From positions 1 to 64,000 of the forward strand of contig MDLA01000140.1 of NCBI GenBank assembly GCA_001730015.1: 64,000 nucleotides of DNA, given 5' to 3'. The notes below the pieces were generated by a model. The model made no database searches, had not been told where the DNA came from, and was given only the letters and a program-made list of their open reading frames with translations. This document shows positions 8,522 to 18,018 of the stretch, piece by piece. The stretch's first letter is position 1. Each line of letters starts with the position of its first letter. Position numbers and translations under genes: made by a program. The stretch comes from Chromatiales bacterium (ex Bugula neritina AB1) (GTDB taxonomy: Bacteria; Pseudomonadota; Gammaproteobacteria; Granulosicoccales; Granulosicoccaceae).

Positions 8522-9097
8522 ATGACAGCTCCCATTATACTTGCCTCTACCTCCCGATACCGCGCAGAACTGCTGGCCAGATTCGGGCTGGCTTTCGAAC
8601 AGAAAGCACCGGTTTGCGACGAAACACCTCTGCAGGCAGAGCCCCCCGATGAACTGGTAATACGACTCTCCCGCCTGAAAGCCGAGTCAGTTCACGACTC
8701 GCTCTCTGGCCAGATAACTATCGGATCCGATCAGGTTGCGAACTTTCAGGGCCGGATAATCGGCAAACCCGGCAATCACGAAGCTGCGATACAGCAACTC
8801 ATAGCCATATCCGGAAAAACAGTTAAATTCTACACCGGGCTTCACGTAATGCGCGGCAGTGAGTGCCGCCATGATCTGATCTCAACGACAGTACAATTCA
8901 AAGAGCTGACCCGGAGCCAGATTGAACGCTACCTGCACGCTGACAAACCTTACGACTGTGCTTGCAGCTTCAAATCTGAAAGTTTGGGCTCAGCTATTGT
9001 AGAGTCGATGACAAGTGACGATCCCAGCGCTCTGATCGGATTGCCACTAGTGCGGCTCGCCGGGTTTATCAATGAGCTCGGCCAGGATATTCCCTAG
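8522..9097 (+). CDS. Maf-family nucleotide pyrophosphatase (YceF-like)
   Basis: Maf proteins hydrolyse non-canonical or modified nucleoside triphosphates to monophosphates. The 191-residue protein has the N-terminal ASTSRYRAELL motif, the catalytic-region SDQVANFQG, the KPGN motif and the C-terminal IGLPLVRLAGFINELG segment. E. coli yceF is divergent from yceD in the same way as here, which favours the YceF subgroup, active on m7GTP. The specificity is inferred from this. Confidence 0.9.
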   Translation: MTAPIILASTSRYRAELLARFGLAFEQKAPVCDETPLQAEPPDELVIRLSRLKAESVHDSLSGQITIGSDQVANFQGRIIGKPGNHEAAIQQLIAISGKTVKFYTGLHVMRGSECRHDLISTTVQFKELTRSQIERYLHADKPYDCACSFKSESLGSAIVESMTSDDPSALIGLPLVRLAGFINELGQDIP

Positions 9098-9119
9098 AAT
9101 TTCACCAGCACGCAAAGCG

Positions 9120-9623
9120 CTACCAGAGCAGCAACGCTGGAAAAAACTTCAGCATTGCATGTAAACAGACACACGCGGCTGCTCCGGCTGCTAAATCGTC
9201 AATCATAATTCCAGGCCCGCCGGATATGTTGCTGTCCAGCCATTTGATCGGCCACGGCTTGAGAATGTCAAATACCCGAAACATAACAAACCCGGCCAGC
9301 AACGTTCCGGCAGATACCGGCACAGCAAACATGGCCACGAGAAAACCGACAATCTCATCCCAGACAATACCGCCGTGATCGTGTGTTCCAAGTTGCCGTG
9401 AGGTACTGCCACAAACCCATAAACCGACTACCAGCGCCACCAGCACAACAAAAAGATAATTGAGCAACGGTTGATCGGCGATGAGCACACACAGCAACAC
9501 CCCGGGCAATGTTCCCACCGTACCTGGTGCGCGAGGGGCAAGCCCGGTGCCAAAGCCAAGAGCAAGAAAACTGGCCGGTGAATGAACAAGATCTTTGACC
9601 GTTAACCTTCTGGATGTAGCCAT
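9120..9623 (-). CDS. pgpA: Phosphatidylglycerophosphatase A
   Basis: PgpA dephosphorylates phosphatidylglycerophosphate to phosphatidylglycerol in the inner membrane, the step after PgsA. The protein has the family motifs GFGTGLAPRAPGTVGTLPG near the N-terminus, the HDHGGIVWDEIVGF catalytic region and a C-terminal IMIDDLAAG. I chose the ATG at 9623 (167 residues) because it leaves 4 nt after nusB. A start at 9674 is possible but would add 17 residues overlapping nusB. E. coli has thiL between nusB and pgpA. It is missing here. Confidence 0.95.
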   Translation of the reverse strand: MATSRRLTVKDLVHSPASFLALGFGTGLAPRAPGTVGTLPGVLLCVLIADQPLLNYLFVVLVALVVGLWVCGSTSRQLGTHDHGGIVWDEIVGFLVAMFAVPVSAGTLLAGFVMFRVFDILKPWPIKWLDSNISGGPGIMIDDLAAGAAACVCLHAMLKFFPALLLW

Positions 9624-9627
9624 CGTA

Positions 9628-10134
9628 TTAACCGGATTTGGCCTGATTTTCACCAGCAACAGGATCAGGCGCATTGGCCCGATACTCTACTACGCGCAAT
9701 GCAGCGGCAAGTTTATCAATCACCCCGTTAACAAACTTGTGCCCCTGATCGGCACCGAACGATTTATTGATTTCCAGCGCCTCATTCACAACCACCTTAT
9801 AAGGGATATCGAGCCTACACAGTAACTCACTGCACGCCACCCGCAAAACAGACCGCTCTACCGGATCCAGACTATCGATCGGTCTGTCGAGGTGTGCGGT
9901 AATATGGCCGTCAATGACATCAAGATTTTTTGCCGTATAAAAAAATATTTCTTCAAAGTATTCGGTGTCGACTTTATCCATATTCTGCAATTCGCAGAAC
10001 TGCTTGAATATATCGGTCACACTCTGGTGATCGGGATCGAAATCCCATTGATACAAAGCCTGCATGGTTTTCTGGCGCGCGTTGCGTCGACGCTTGGCAG
10101 TACTGCCCCGAGTTTTCTGAACATTGTCAGACAT
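9628..10134 (-). CDS. nusB: Transcription antitermination factor NusB
   Basis: NusB with NusE (S10) binds boxA in nascent rRNA and supports processive antitermination. The 168-residue protein has the family's N-terminal RRNARQKTMQALYQWDF, the IDSLDPVERSVLRVACSELL segment and VVNEALEINKSFGADQGHKFVNGVIDKL near the end (given here in parts: the VNEALE and KFVNGV motifs). It is the first gene of a leftward pair with pgpA. Ribosomal riboflavin genes often found upstream of nusB (ribH, ribBA) are not there; a divergent cyclophilin gene is. Confidence 0.96.
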   Translation of the reverse strand: MSDNVQKTRGSTAKRRRNARQKTMQALYQWDFDPDHQSVTDIFKQFCELQNMDKVDTEYFEEIFFYTAKNLDVIDGHITAHLDRPIDSLDPVERSVLRVACSELLCRLDIPYKVVVNEALEINKSFGADQGHKFVNGVIDKLAAALRVVEYRANAPDPVAGENQAKSG

Positions 10135-10308
10135 CCGTCTAAACCTGTGGTATTTGGAGAAAAGATGATCGGGTGCTGTATGCCTGTCAGATACAACACG
10201 TAAATGCTTTCGGTGTTCGTTCGGAGCAAATAATCAGTCTGCTGCTTGCAAACAAAAAACGCTAGTATAGTCGGACTCAATACTCAAAGCAGACCAATCG
10301 ACAATCAA

Positions 10309-10953
10309 ATGAATAAAATCGACCCAATCCGAAGAATTGCCATACTTGCTATTGCCGGCTGCCTGGCAGGACCACTAAATGGAATCGCACAAGACAATAC
10401 AGCGGTGGCAGGTGTCAATGATACAACCGAAATTACAGCCAGTAACCCGAGAGTTAAACTGAAAACCAATCTGGGAGAACTGATCATTGAGTTAAATCCG
10501 GAACAAGCTCCGGCGACCGTTGAGAATTTCCTCCAGTATGTTAACGATGGTTTCTACGAAGGAACCATATTTCACCGAGTTATCGATGGATTCATGATCC
10601 AGGGTGGCGGGTACACACTAGCTTTCGACAAAAAAGCAGTTCGAGACCCGATTGAAAATGAAGCATACAACAAACTTGACAACGCCAAATACACAATCGC
10701 CATGGCGCGTACTCCTGACCCGCACTCTGCTACGGCTCAGTTTTTTATCAATACCGCTGACAATGATTTCCTGAACCACAAAGCGAAAAAACCGAATGCG
10801 TGGGGTTATACCGTTTTCGGCGAGGTTGTTGAGGGTCAGGAAATCGCTGACTGGATTGGAAAAACACCGACAGGCGCTGGCGGCCCATTCAGAAAAGACG
10901 TACCAAAAAAACCGATCGTTATTGAGGAAGCGAGCCTGCTGTCAGACAAGTAG
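10309..10953 (+). CDS. Periplasmic peptidyl-prolyl isomerase, cyclophilin type
   Basis: The protein is a cyclophilin: VENFLQYVNDGFYEGTIFHR, IDGFMIQGGGY, and MARTPDPHSATAQFFIN are the catalytic and binding motifs, including the FHR and FF.N segments. The ATG at 10309 gives 214 residues with an N-terminal signal (charged MNKIDPIRR, then IAILAIAGCLAG and a likely cleavage after GIAQ), so it is exported to the periplasm. A TTG-type start upstream would place residues before the signal and is less likely. It precedes lpxH by 28 nt, matching ppiB-lpxH of E. coli, but PpiB there is cytoplasmic. Confidence 0.92.
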   Translation: MNKIDPIRRIAILAIAGCLAGPLNGIAQDNTAVAGVNDTTEITASNPRVKLKTNLGELIIELNPEQAPATVENFLQYVNDGFYEGTIFHRVIDGFMIQGGGYTLAFDKKAVRDPIENEAYNKLDNAKYTIAMARTPDPHSATAQFFINTADNDFLNHKAKKPNAWGYTVFGEVVEGQEIADWIGKTPTGAGGPFRKDVPKKPIVIEEASLLSDK

Positions 10954-10981
10954 ATCCAATACACCAACTAGTGAGCCGCGG

Positions 10982-11734
10982 ATGAAAACCGTAATCATCT
11001 CAGACCTGCACCTGCAGGCTAGTCGCCCGGAGCTGACAGCTCTGGCGTTTTCACTGCTGGATAACATCGCTAAACACTGCGATGAGCTTTATATACTGGG
11101 TGATCTATTCGAGTACTGGCTGGGGGATGACGCTTGTGATACAACAGCAACGGAGGTCGCACACCGGCTAAACGGGCTGAAACAGCAGAATGTTGCAATC
11201 AGCATAATGCATGGTAACCGGGACTTCCTCCTTGGCAATCAATACGTCAACAGCTTTGGCGGGCAGCTATTGAATGCCGATACCATCACACTCGACATAG
11301 CAAATAAAAAAACCCTGCTCATGCACGGTGACACGCTATGTACCGATGACAGCCAGTATCAATTTTATCGACGGATGGTGCGCAATTCCGGCTGGCAGAA
11401 TGATTTTCTGGCCAAATCCATCAGTGAAAGAGAAGCCACAGCGCGCATGATCCGCAGCACCAGCAAAGCTCACGGGCATCGAGCCCATACTGAAAAAATT
11501 GCAGACATCAACCTCGACACATTCGAAGAGGCTGTAACCTGCAATGGAGTTGAACGTGTTATTCATGGGCACACACATCGACCGGGCAGCCACCAGCACG
11601 CTGTATCGGGAGCGACCGTAGAGCGATTGGTTCTGGGCGACTGGCATACCGATTATGCGGTTATTGCAGTATGCGACAACGACACCTGCGAACTTATGAT
11701 ATGGAATGGCAATTCCCTTTCGCCATTTTCCTGA
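10982..11734 (+). CDS. lpxH: UDP-2,3-diacylglucosamine diphosphatase
   Basis: LpxH removes UMP from UDP-2,3-diacylglucosamine to give lipid X in lipid A synthesis. The 250-residue protein has all the metal-binding motifs of the calcineurin-like phosphoesterase fold: SDLHL (residues 8-12), LGDLFEYWLGDD, HGNRD, MHGDTL and HGHTHRPG. The start is the ATG at 10982 because it begins directly with the MKTVIISDLHL core. A longer upstream frame overlaps the cyclophilin gene and has no homologous content. Confidence 0.97.
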   Translation: MKTVIISDLHLQASRPELTALAFSLLDNIAKHCDELYILGDLFEYWLGDDACDTTATEVAHRLNGLKQQNVAISIMHGNRDFLLGNQYVNSFGGQLLNADTITLDIANKKTLLMHGDTLCTDDSQYQFYRRMVRNSGWQNDFLAKSISEREATARMIRSTSKAHGHRAHTEKIADINLDTFEEAVTCNGVERVIHGHTHRPGSHQHAVSGATVERLVLGDWHTDYAVIAVCDNDTCELMIWNGNSLSPFS

Positions 11735-11783
11735 CTTCGTCTTTTAGCGCTTGAAAATCCAGTGCTTCAGGCGCGCTGACGCA

Positions 11784-12614
11784 TCAGCTTACTGGTTGCA
11801 ATTGCCCCCGGAACTCCTGTTCCAGCCAGTGCAGCTCTTTGAGTTCTTCTCTGGTAAAACCCGCGTCGAGCCTGGCTTGCTCGTTAAACGGTCCTCGAAG
11901 CGCAATTCGACCGTGTTTTTGCAGAAGATCCTTGAAAGCGGTTAATGCACACAGACCACGCCGCTCGCATACCCAGCCAAACCATTCGTTGCCAATACGA
12001 ACGTGATCGACCTCCTCTTTGAGAATTCTCTGGAAGATCGATACTGTATCCAGATCGCCAACGCCCCTGAGCTTTTCAATCATACCCGGCGTTACATCAA
12101 GACCGCGCGCCTCCAGAACTCTAGGTACCAGAGCCATTCGAGCCATTACGTCGTAATCGGTCGCTACCGCCATGGCCCACATTCCCCCGTGCGCCGGCAG
12201 TTCACCGTAGTAACTGGACAGTTGCCGAAGCCGTTCCGATAACAATTCGAAATGAGTGGCCTCTTCGGATGCAACCCGAATCCAGTCACGATAATACTGA
12301 TGTGGCATTCCTCTGAACCGATATATAGCATCCAGGGCAAAGTTCACCGCGTTCAGCTCTATATGCGCGACCGCGTGTATTAGCGCCACCCGACCTTCAA
12401 TGCTGCCTAATCGACGGCGTTTGACCTCGGTCGGTGGAACCAGGATTGGAAGTGACGGTCTTCCCGCTTGCGATATCCGTTCAGGAGCCACCTGACCTGT
12501 AACATCAAACTGTTCATTGCCTAGTTCGCAGAAAATTGAAGCAATGAGCTTCTTCTTACCGTCGAAACTGCAGCAATGCAGTGCCTCGCGAGCCAGATCG
12601 AATAGTGTATCCAT
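11784..12614 (-). CDS. DUF455 family ferritin-like protein
   Basis: The 276-residue protein belongs to the DUF455 family of ferritin-like helical-bundle proteins. It has pairs of carboxylate/histidine motifs expected for a di-metal site: HAVAHIELNAVNFALDA, ASEEATHFELL and LKEEVDHVRIG. Function is unknown; some relatives occur beside tRNA or repair genes. It starts 3 nt after the recO stop, so it is the last gene of the long era-recO operon, at the place where pdxJ and acpS stand in Pseudomonas and E. coli. Confidence 0.85.
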   Translation of the reverse strand: MDTLFDLAREALHCCSFDGKKKLIASIFCELGNEQFDVTGQVAPERISQAGRPSLPILVPPTEVKRRRLGSIEGRVALIHAVAHIELNAVNFALDAIYRFRGMPHQYYRDWIRVASEEATHFELLSERLRQLSSYYGELPAHGGMWAMAVATDYDVMARMALVPRVLEARGLDVTPGMIEKLRGVGDLDTVSIFQRILKEEVDHVRIGNEWFGWVCERRGLCALTAFKDLLQKHGRIALRGPFNEQARLDAGFTREELKELHWLEQEFRGQLQPVS

Positions 12615-12617
12615 AAC

Positions 12618-13352
12618 CTACCGCACTCCGGAATCGATTTTTCGAAAACTGGAAAACAAAGTTCTTGAGATCAATTCACGACCATCGAGGTGGTAATGGA
12701 TTAAAGACCGCATCAAGAATCTGATTTCTCTTGAGGTAGCCGGATGAGCATACGCCTGCCGCTGCAAATCAAGAAGTGCATGGCCACCGATTGCAATACC
12801 GGATTTATCAGTGTTCTCGACCTGCACCGGCCCTTCAGGAATTCTATAACGATAATTCTTCCCAGGTTCAATTGGTAATCCGCTTTCTATATCGTGCGCT
12901 ATTTGCGGCGCGTAGCCGATCTGTTCCAACAGGGTTACTTCAAACGTTCGCAGTGCTTCTTCCCGCCGCTCAACCGTAGTTAATGACTCAATCACCGGCC
13001 AGTATTCGGCGAACAGGTTGGTTGACGGCTCAAATCTAGGCACCAGGAAATAGATCAACTCGTTAACGTAATACCCGCAGGCTAATGCTTCACCCTGCAA
13101 TCGCAAGGAGTTCCCCGCCTCCTCCACCGCTGACAGCACAGGTAATTCACTACGGCCTGCCCAGGAAACGTGCAATGCCCGAAAGGGCTGTAAAATCAGC
13201 GATTTTTTTGCTTTACCGCTTTTAGCCCCGCGAGCAAGCAACGACATTCGCCCGTACTCCGGGGTGAAAACTTCAACAATCAGGCTGGTATCACGAAACG
13301 CACGCGTGTGAACTACATAGGCGGGCTGCAACGTAACACGGGCAACAGTCAT
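12618..13352 (-). CDS. recO: DNA repair protein RecO
   Basis: RecO loads RecA on SSB-coated DNA in the RecFOR pathway. The 244-residue product starts with the OB-fold region (AYVVHTRAFRDTSLIVEVFT, ARGAKSGK) and continues with the helical domain (YYVNELIYFLVPRFEP, FEVTLLEQIGYAP). Its ATG overlaps the era stop by 4 nt (ATGA), which indicates translational coupling. The zinc-binding Cys cluster of some RecO proteins is absent, as in E. coli. Confidence 0.96.
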   Translation of the reverse strand: MTVARVTLQPAYVVHTRAFRDTSLIVEVFTPEYGRMSLLARGAKSGKAKKSLILQPFRALHVSWAGRSELPVLSAVEEAGNSLRLQGEALACGYYVNELIYFLVPRFEPSTNLFAEYWPVIESLTTVERREEALRTFEVTLLEQIGYAPQIAHDIESGLPIEPGKNYRYRIPEGPVQVENTDKSGIAIGGHALLDLQRQAYAHPATSREIRFLMRSLIHYHLDGRELISRTLFSSFRKIDSGVR

Positions 13353-14266
13353 TCAGATTCATAACCCAGATTTCTTATCATTGCCGCATCGTCTGCCCAG
13401 CCGTCTTTTACCTTACACCACAATTCAAGATGCACTTTTGTGCCGAACAAATTTTGCATTTGCACTCGTGCGCGGCTACCTATTTCTTTAAGGCTGGCAC
13501 CGTTTTTTCCGATGACTATAGATTTCTGGCTTTGCTTCTCTACCCAGATGACAGCAAAAACGCGCGACAGAGTGGCTGTCTCCTCAAATTTTTCAATTTC
13601 GACACTGACCGAATAAGGTAATTCCTGCGCAAGGAAGCGTGTAAGTTGCTCCCGTACCAGCTCAGATGCCAGAAAACGAGACGAGCGATCCGTCAGGGTA
13701 TCTTCGGCAAACATAAAAGCAGCTTCCGGTAGCAGCTTGCCAATCTCCTGCTCCAGCGTTTCGACGTTATCTCCTTTGGTCGCCGAAATCGGGAGCACAG
13801 CCACTGCTGATTCTATACCGGTCAACCCCTGAAGCCAGGGCAGCAGACGATTCTTCGGTTGAACCTGATCCACTTTGTTCACGGCAAGTATCCAGGGCTG
13901 CTCCTGACGACGGACAGTTTCCAGTGCGAGGTTATCATCGTCATTCCACACGAGTGCCTGCACGACCAGCACCATCACATCGGCACCTGTCGCCGCAGAT
14001 GAGGCTGTCTTATTAAGTACTCGATTCAGCGTTCGCTTGCCACCGCCGTGAATACCCGGTGTATCAATATAGACAAACTGTGCATCTGCGCTGGTGTGAA
14101 TACCCAGCAAGGCATGGCGTGTGGTCTGTGGCTTGTGCGCCGTGATACTCAGTTTCTGTCCAATAAGGCGATTCAGCAATGTAGACTTACCGACATTCGG
14201 ACGCCCGGCAATGGCGACATAGCCGCACCGTGTATTCAATTGATTCTCATTTTTATTGCCCGTCAC
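13349..14266 (-). CDS. era: GTPase Era
   Basis: Era is an essential GTPase that binds the 3' end of 16S rRNA during 30S maturation. The 305-residue protein has G1 GRPNVGKSTLLN, G2 region QTTRHALLG, G3 DTPGIH, G4 NKVD and SATKG, and a C-terminal KH domain with IVIGKNGASLKEIG. The start is GTG. It lies 40 nt after rnc, its conserved partner, and overlaps recO by 4 nt. Confidence 0.97.
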   Translation of the reverse strand: MTGNKNENQLNTRCGYVAIAGRPNVGKSTLLNRLIGQKLSITAHKPQTTRHALLGIHTSADAQFVYIDTPGIHGGGKRTLNRVLNKTASSAATGADVMVLVVQALVWNDDDNLALETVRRQEQPWILAVNKVDQVQPKNRLLPWLQGLTGIESAVAVLPISATKGDNVETLEQEIGKLLPEAAFMFAEDTLTDRSSRFLASELVREQLTRFLAQELPYSVSVEIEKFEETATLSRVFAVIWVEKQSQKSIVIGKNGASLKEIGSRARVQMQNLFGTKVHLELWCKVKDGWADDAAMIRNLGYESE

Positions 14267-14306
14267 TCGAAATGCCGGCTAAGATGAACCATTGACCACA
14301 CTTCGG

Positions 14307-14987
14307 TCAAGTCTTTGCGGCAATGTGGTCCAGCGCTTGCTGTGCGGCCGCCTGTTCAGCACGCCGACGACTGGAACCTATCGCCTCAATATCAAAATTC
14401 AGGCTTTCAATTCTGCATTTTACGGTAAATTCTCTCTGGTGAGCCTCACCGCGTGTATCAATAAGCTGATACTCAGGTACCGGATATTTGCGGCCTTGCA
14501 AGTACTCTTGCAGACGCGTTTTCGGATCCTTTAACGGCTCATCCGGCGGTAGATTATTTAATCTATCGTGATAGAGAAAGCAAACAGTATGAGCTGCGGA
14601 TTCAAAACCACCATCCAGATAGACCGCCCCTATCAATGCTTCAACAGCATCAGCGAGAATCGAATCGCGGTTGAATCCACCGCTCTTCAATTCACCGGAT
14701 CCCAGGTTCAGGCGATCACCCAGCGCCAGCTCACGTCCGATCTCTGCAAGCGTTACCCCTCTGACAAGATTAGCGCGTAAGCGACTTAACTGACCTTCCT
14801 GATATTGCGGTCGCAACCGAAAAATTTCTGCAGCAATAACGAAATTAAGCATCGCATCGCCGAGAAATTCGAGCCTCTCGTTGTTTACGCTGCCGGCGCT
14901 TCGATGGGTTAGTGCCGCTTTTAGAAGCGTCTTATCGGTAAACTCATGATCAAGTTTTCTGCCGAAGTAATCGGGATCGGTAATCAA
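14307..14987 (-). CDS. rnc: Ribonuclease III
   Basis: RNase III cleaves double-stranded RNA in rRNA processing and mRNA control. The 226-residue protein has the catalytic signature ERLEFLGDAMLNFV, a second acidic region (DAVEALIGAVYLDGG) and a C-terminal double-stranded RNA-binding domain (YLQGRKYPVPEYQL, AEQAAAQQALDHI). The only start fitting family length is TTG at 14987, with GGAACAG upstream. It lies between the DUF4845 gene and era, as in Pseudomonas. In E. coli RNase III cuts its own leader; no such site was assigned here. Confidence 0.96.
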   Translation of the reverse strand: MITDPDYFGRKLDHEFTDKTLLKAALTHRSAGSVNNERLEFLGDAMLNFVIAAEIFRLRPQYQEGQLSRLRANLVRGVTLAEIGRELALGDRLNLGSGELKSGGFNRDSILADAVEALIGAVYLDGGFESAAHTVCFLYHDRLNNLPPDEPLKDPKTRLQEYLQGRKYPVPEYQLIDTRGEAHQREFTVKCRIESLNFDIEAIGSSRRRAEQAAAQQALDHIAAKT

Positions 14988-15033
14988 GCTGTTCCATCTT
15001 CAAGCCTGGCTGGAACGATCGCTTAACCAAAAA

Positions 15034-15372
15034 CTAATTAGTGTACTGTTCGTCGAACCCTGCCACGATCGCCAGATTATACAAAAGATTCCGGCGTTCT
15101 TCATATTTAACATCAACAACCAGCTTGCCATTGTCGTCACGGGCAACTTTAATAACGTCGGCTGCATTGAGATGGCTTAGATTATTCTGTGAGAATTGGC
15201 CCGATATCGCTTTTACGACTTCGCGCTTGGAGCTATTTTTCAGGGACTGATCAGCAATTACCTCCTCAACAATCCCACTCAAAGTATGATTCTGTACGTA
15301 CACAGGAACCAGTTGCCAGGCTGTGGTCAGAAGAATCGCCCCAAAAAAGATTCCCAGTACCCATTTTATCAT
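15034..15372 (-). CDS. DUF4845 small membrane protein
   Basis: The 112-residue protein has one N-terminal membrane segment (WVLGIFFGAILLTTAWQLVP) and a periplasmic domain ending YEERRNLLYNLAIVAGFDEQY, which matches the DUF4845 proteins encoded between lepB and rnc in many gammaproteobacteria. Function is unknown; the location suggests a role with LepB or the envelope. The ATG at 15372 was chosen because the longer frame runs into lepB coding sequence. It starts 11 nt after the lepB stop. Confidence 0.88.
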   Translation of the reverse strand: MIKWVLGIFFGAILLTTAWQLVPVYVQNHTLSGIVEEVIADQSLKNSSKREVVKAISGQFSQNNLSHLNAADVIKVARDDNGKLVVDVKYEERRNLLYNLAIVAGFDEQYTN

Positions 15373-15383
15373 TTTCGCTTTAC

Positions 15384-16130
15384 CTAGTTGATTCCTTCGC
15401 CGATTCTGCTCCACCGCACACCACCGTTCTCCCAGTTGAAATGCATCCACACAAGGAATGCTTTTCCAACCAGATGATCTTCGGGCACAGTTCCCCAATA
15501 TCGACTGTCGTTACTATTATCCCTGTTGTCTCCCAAAGCAAAATACATTCCCTCGCCAACCTTAACCTCGTAGTTCCCCGCTCTGCTTCCCCGATTATTA
15601 AGAATATGGTGTTCTACTCCTGAAATATCCTCAATAATATCAACGGTAGGCGGCGCCCCGGCATCTGGATCATTGTAATTCCCCAGCAACTCCTGGCTTG
15701 CCAGAACCCCGTTAACGTACAATTTTCGATCTCGATACTGCACCAGATCGCCCGGAACTCCTACGATCCTTTTAATGTAGTCTAGTGCCGGGTTTTGCGG
15801 AAACCGGAATACTGCAACATCACCGCGCTCAGGCTTGCCGGTATTAAGAATTTTTTTGTGCAGCACTGGCAGACGCACACCATAGGCAAACTTGTTAACC
15901 AGAATAAAATCGCCGACCAGCAAGGTTGGTTTCATCGATCCGGATGGGATACGGAATGGCTCAAAAATAAATGACCGCAGAACCAGAACAAGCAACAGCA
16001 ACGGGAAAAAAGAACGTGCATATTCTACCGCCAGGCTATCGGGTTTTTTGATCAGCACAGAGCCTATAAACCAGATAACGCCACAGAGCAGCGTAAATAC
16101 CACCAGCAGTAAAGAAAAATCTATATTCAT
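15384..16130 (-). CDS. lepB: Signal peptidase I
   Basis: LepB removes signal peptides from exported proteins at the periplasmic face of the inner membrane. The 248-residue protein has two N-terminal membrane segments (about 5-27 and 40-57), the catalytic serine S65 in IPSGSMKPTL, the general-base lysine K120 in DYIKRIVGVPGD, and the GDNRDNSNDSRYWG box E motif. It is shorter than E. coli LepB (324) and close to Pseudomonas LepB (284). It is encoded between lepA and the DUF4845 gene. Confidence 0.97.
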   Translation of the reverse strand: MNIDFSLLLVVFTLLCGVIWFIGSVLIKKPDSLAVEYARSFFPLLLLVLVLRSFIFEPFRIPSGSMKPTLLVGDFILVNKFAYGVRLPVLHKKILNTGKPERGDVAVFRFPQNPALDYIKRIVGVPGDLVQYRDRKLYVNGVLASQELLGNYNDPDAGAPPTVDIIEDISGVEHHILNNRGSRAGNYEVKVGEGMYFALGDNRDNSNDSRYWGTVPEDHLVGKAFLVWMHFNWENGGVRWSRIGEGIN

Positions 16131-16209
16131 TATTATTTTTGAGCCTCGCCCCTAATGTGCTGCCACTTTCAACTGATCAAGCCTGTATTCTTCTTTGCCT
16201 GGTCAAGTC

Positions 16210-18018
16210 CTAGCCACCGGATTTATTATCTACCTGCAGAACCGCCAGGAACGCTTCCTGTGGAATCTCTACACGGCCAATCTGCTTCATTCGCCTTTTT
16301 CCGGCTTTTTGCTTTTCCAACAACTTTTTCTTGCGCGTTATATCTCCGCCATAACACTTGGCAGTCACATTCTTACGCAATGCCTTAACGTTACTGCGGG
16401 CAATAATATGTGTACCAATTGCGGCCTGTACAGCAACATCAAACATCTGCCGGGGAATAAGCTCTTTCATTTTCTCAGCAAGCTCACGGCCCCGGGACTG
16501 AGATCGATCCCGGTGAACAATCACCGCTAATGCATCGACGGTTTCACCATTGATCAGAACATCTACCTTCACCAGATCGGCAGCCTGAAACCTGAGGAAA
16601 CTATAATCAAACGATGCATATCCCCGGCTGACCGATTTCAATCGATCAAAGAAATCAAGCACCACTTCACTTAAGGGAAGCTCGTATGTAAGGGCTACCT
16701 GGCGCCCGACATACTGCATGTTTTTCTGTACACCGCGTTTTTCTACGCACAGGGTAATTACATCTCCCAGATACTGCTGAGGCACCAGTATATTTGCTTG
16801 TATGATCGGCTCTCTTACTTCTTCCAGCAGATTCGGTGCAAGTAACTGCGATGGATTATGAATGTAAGTGACTTCACCCTTGTTATCCAGCAATTCGTAG
16901 ATTACGGTCGGTGCAGTCGTAATGAGATCGAGCTGATACTCGCGCTCCAGACGTTCCTGCACAATTTCCATGTGCAACATTCCAAGAAATCCGCATCGAA
17001 ATCCAAAGCCAAGTGCTGTCGATACTTCGGGTTCATAGGCTAGCGCCGAGTCATTGAGGCGCAACTTCTGCAACGCATCTCTGAACGATTCATAGTCATC
17101 TGAGCTAACCGGATATAAACCGGCAAAAACCCTGGGCTGAACTTCCTTGAAGCCATCAAGAGGAGCATCGCATTGACGATTTTCGAGTGTGATGGTGTCA
17201 CCAACGCGGGCCGCATCAATTTCTTTAATTCCGGCTATTACGTATCCGACTTGTCCGGTGTGCAGTTCGGCTGTCTCTACTCGCTTTGGCGTGAAGACCC
17301 CTACTGCATCAACTTGAAACGACCGGCCCGTCGACATGATACGCATTTTGTCGCGCTTTTTGATCGACCCATTGATAATACGAATTAGCGAGATCACACC
17401 GACAAAGTTATCAAACCACGAATCGATTATCAGTGCCTGCAACGGAGCATGCTCATCCCCAAGTGGTGGCGGCACCCGCTCAACAAGCATCTCGAGAACT
17501 TCTTCTATCCCCTCTCCGGTTTTAGCACTGCAGTGCACAGCATCGTGTGCTTCCAGCCCGATGATTTCTTCTATTTCATCGACCACCCGCTCTGGGTCGG
17601 CCGCGGGTAAATCAATCTTATTCAGTACCGGAATAACTTCGAGATCCTGTTCTATGGCGGTATAACAATTGGCGACGCTCTGGGCTTCAACTCCCTGAGA
17701 GGCGTCAACCACTAGCAAAGCACCTTCACACGCTGCCAGTGAACGGGATACTTCATATGAAAAATCTACATGACCTGGTGTGTCGATGAAATTCAACTGA
17801 TAGGTTTCGCCATTTTTGGCTTTATAGGCAAGAGATACTGATTGCGCCTTAATTGTTATACCGCGCTCGCGTTCCAGATCCATTGAATCGAGAACCTGCT
17901 CGGACATCTCGCGCACAGACAGCCCGCCACAATCCTGTATAAAGCGATCAGCAATTGTCGACTTACCGTGATCAATGTGTGCAATGATCGAAAAATTTCT
18001 TATATTTGACTGATCCAT
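16210..18018 (-). CDS. lepA: Elongation factor 4 (LepA)
   Basis: LepA is a ribosome-bound translational GTPase that affects initiation and elongation under stress. From the ATG at 18018 the protein is 602 residues, close to E. coli (599). It has G1 [10 protein letters not shown], the [12 protein letters not shown] switch I, G3 DTPGHVDF, G4 NKIDLP, and the LepA-specific C-terminal domain rich in Lys/Arg ([17 protein letters not shown]). The start overlaps the glutaredoxin-like gene stop by one base (TGATG). Confidence 0.97.
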   Translation of the reverse strand: MDQSNIRNFSIIAHIDHGKSTIADRFIQDCGGLSVREMSEQVLDSMDLERERGITIKAQSVSLAYKAKNGETYQLNFIDTPGHVDFSYEVSRSLAACEGALLVVDASQGVEAQSVANCYTAIEQDLEVIPVLNKIDLPAADPERVVDEIEEIIGLEAHDAVHCSAKTGEGIEEVLEMLVERVPPPLGDEHAPLQALIIDSWFDNFVGVISLIRIINGSIKKRDKMRIMSTGRSFQVDAVGVFTPKRVETAELHTGQVGYVIAGIKEIDAARVGDTITLENRQCDAPLDGFKEVQPRVFAGLYPVSSDDYESFRDALQKLRLNDSALAYEPEVSTALGFGFRCGFLGMLHMEIVQERLEREYQLDLITTAPTVIYELLDNKGEVTYIHNPSQLLAPNLLEEVREPIIQANILVPQQYLGDVITLCVEKRGVQKNMQYVGRQVALTYELPLSEVVLDFFDRLKSVSRGYASFDYSFLRFQAADLVKVDVLINGETVDALAVIVHRDRSQSRGRELAEKMKELIPRQMFDVAVQAAIGTHIIARSNVKALRKNVTAKCYGGDITRKKKLLEKQKAGKRRMKQIGRVEIPQEAFLAVLQVDNKSGG

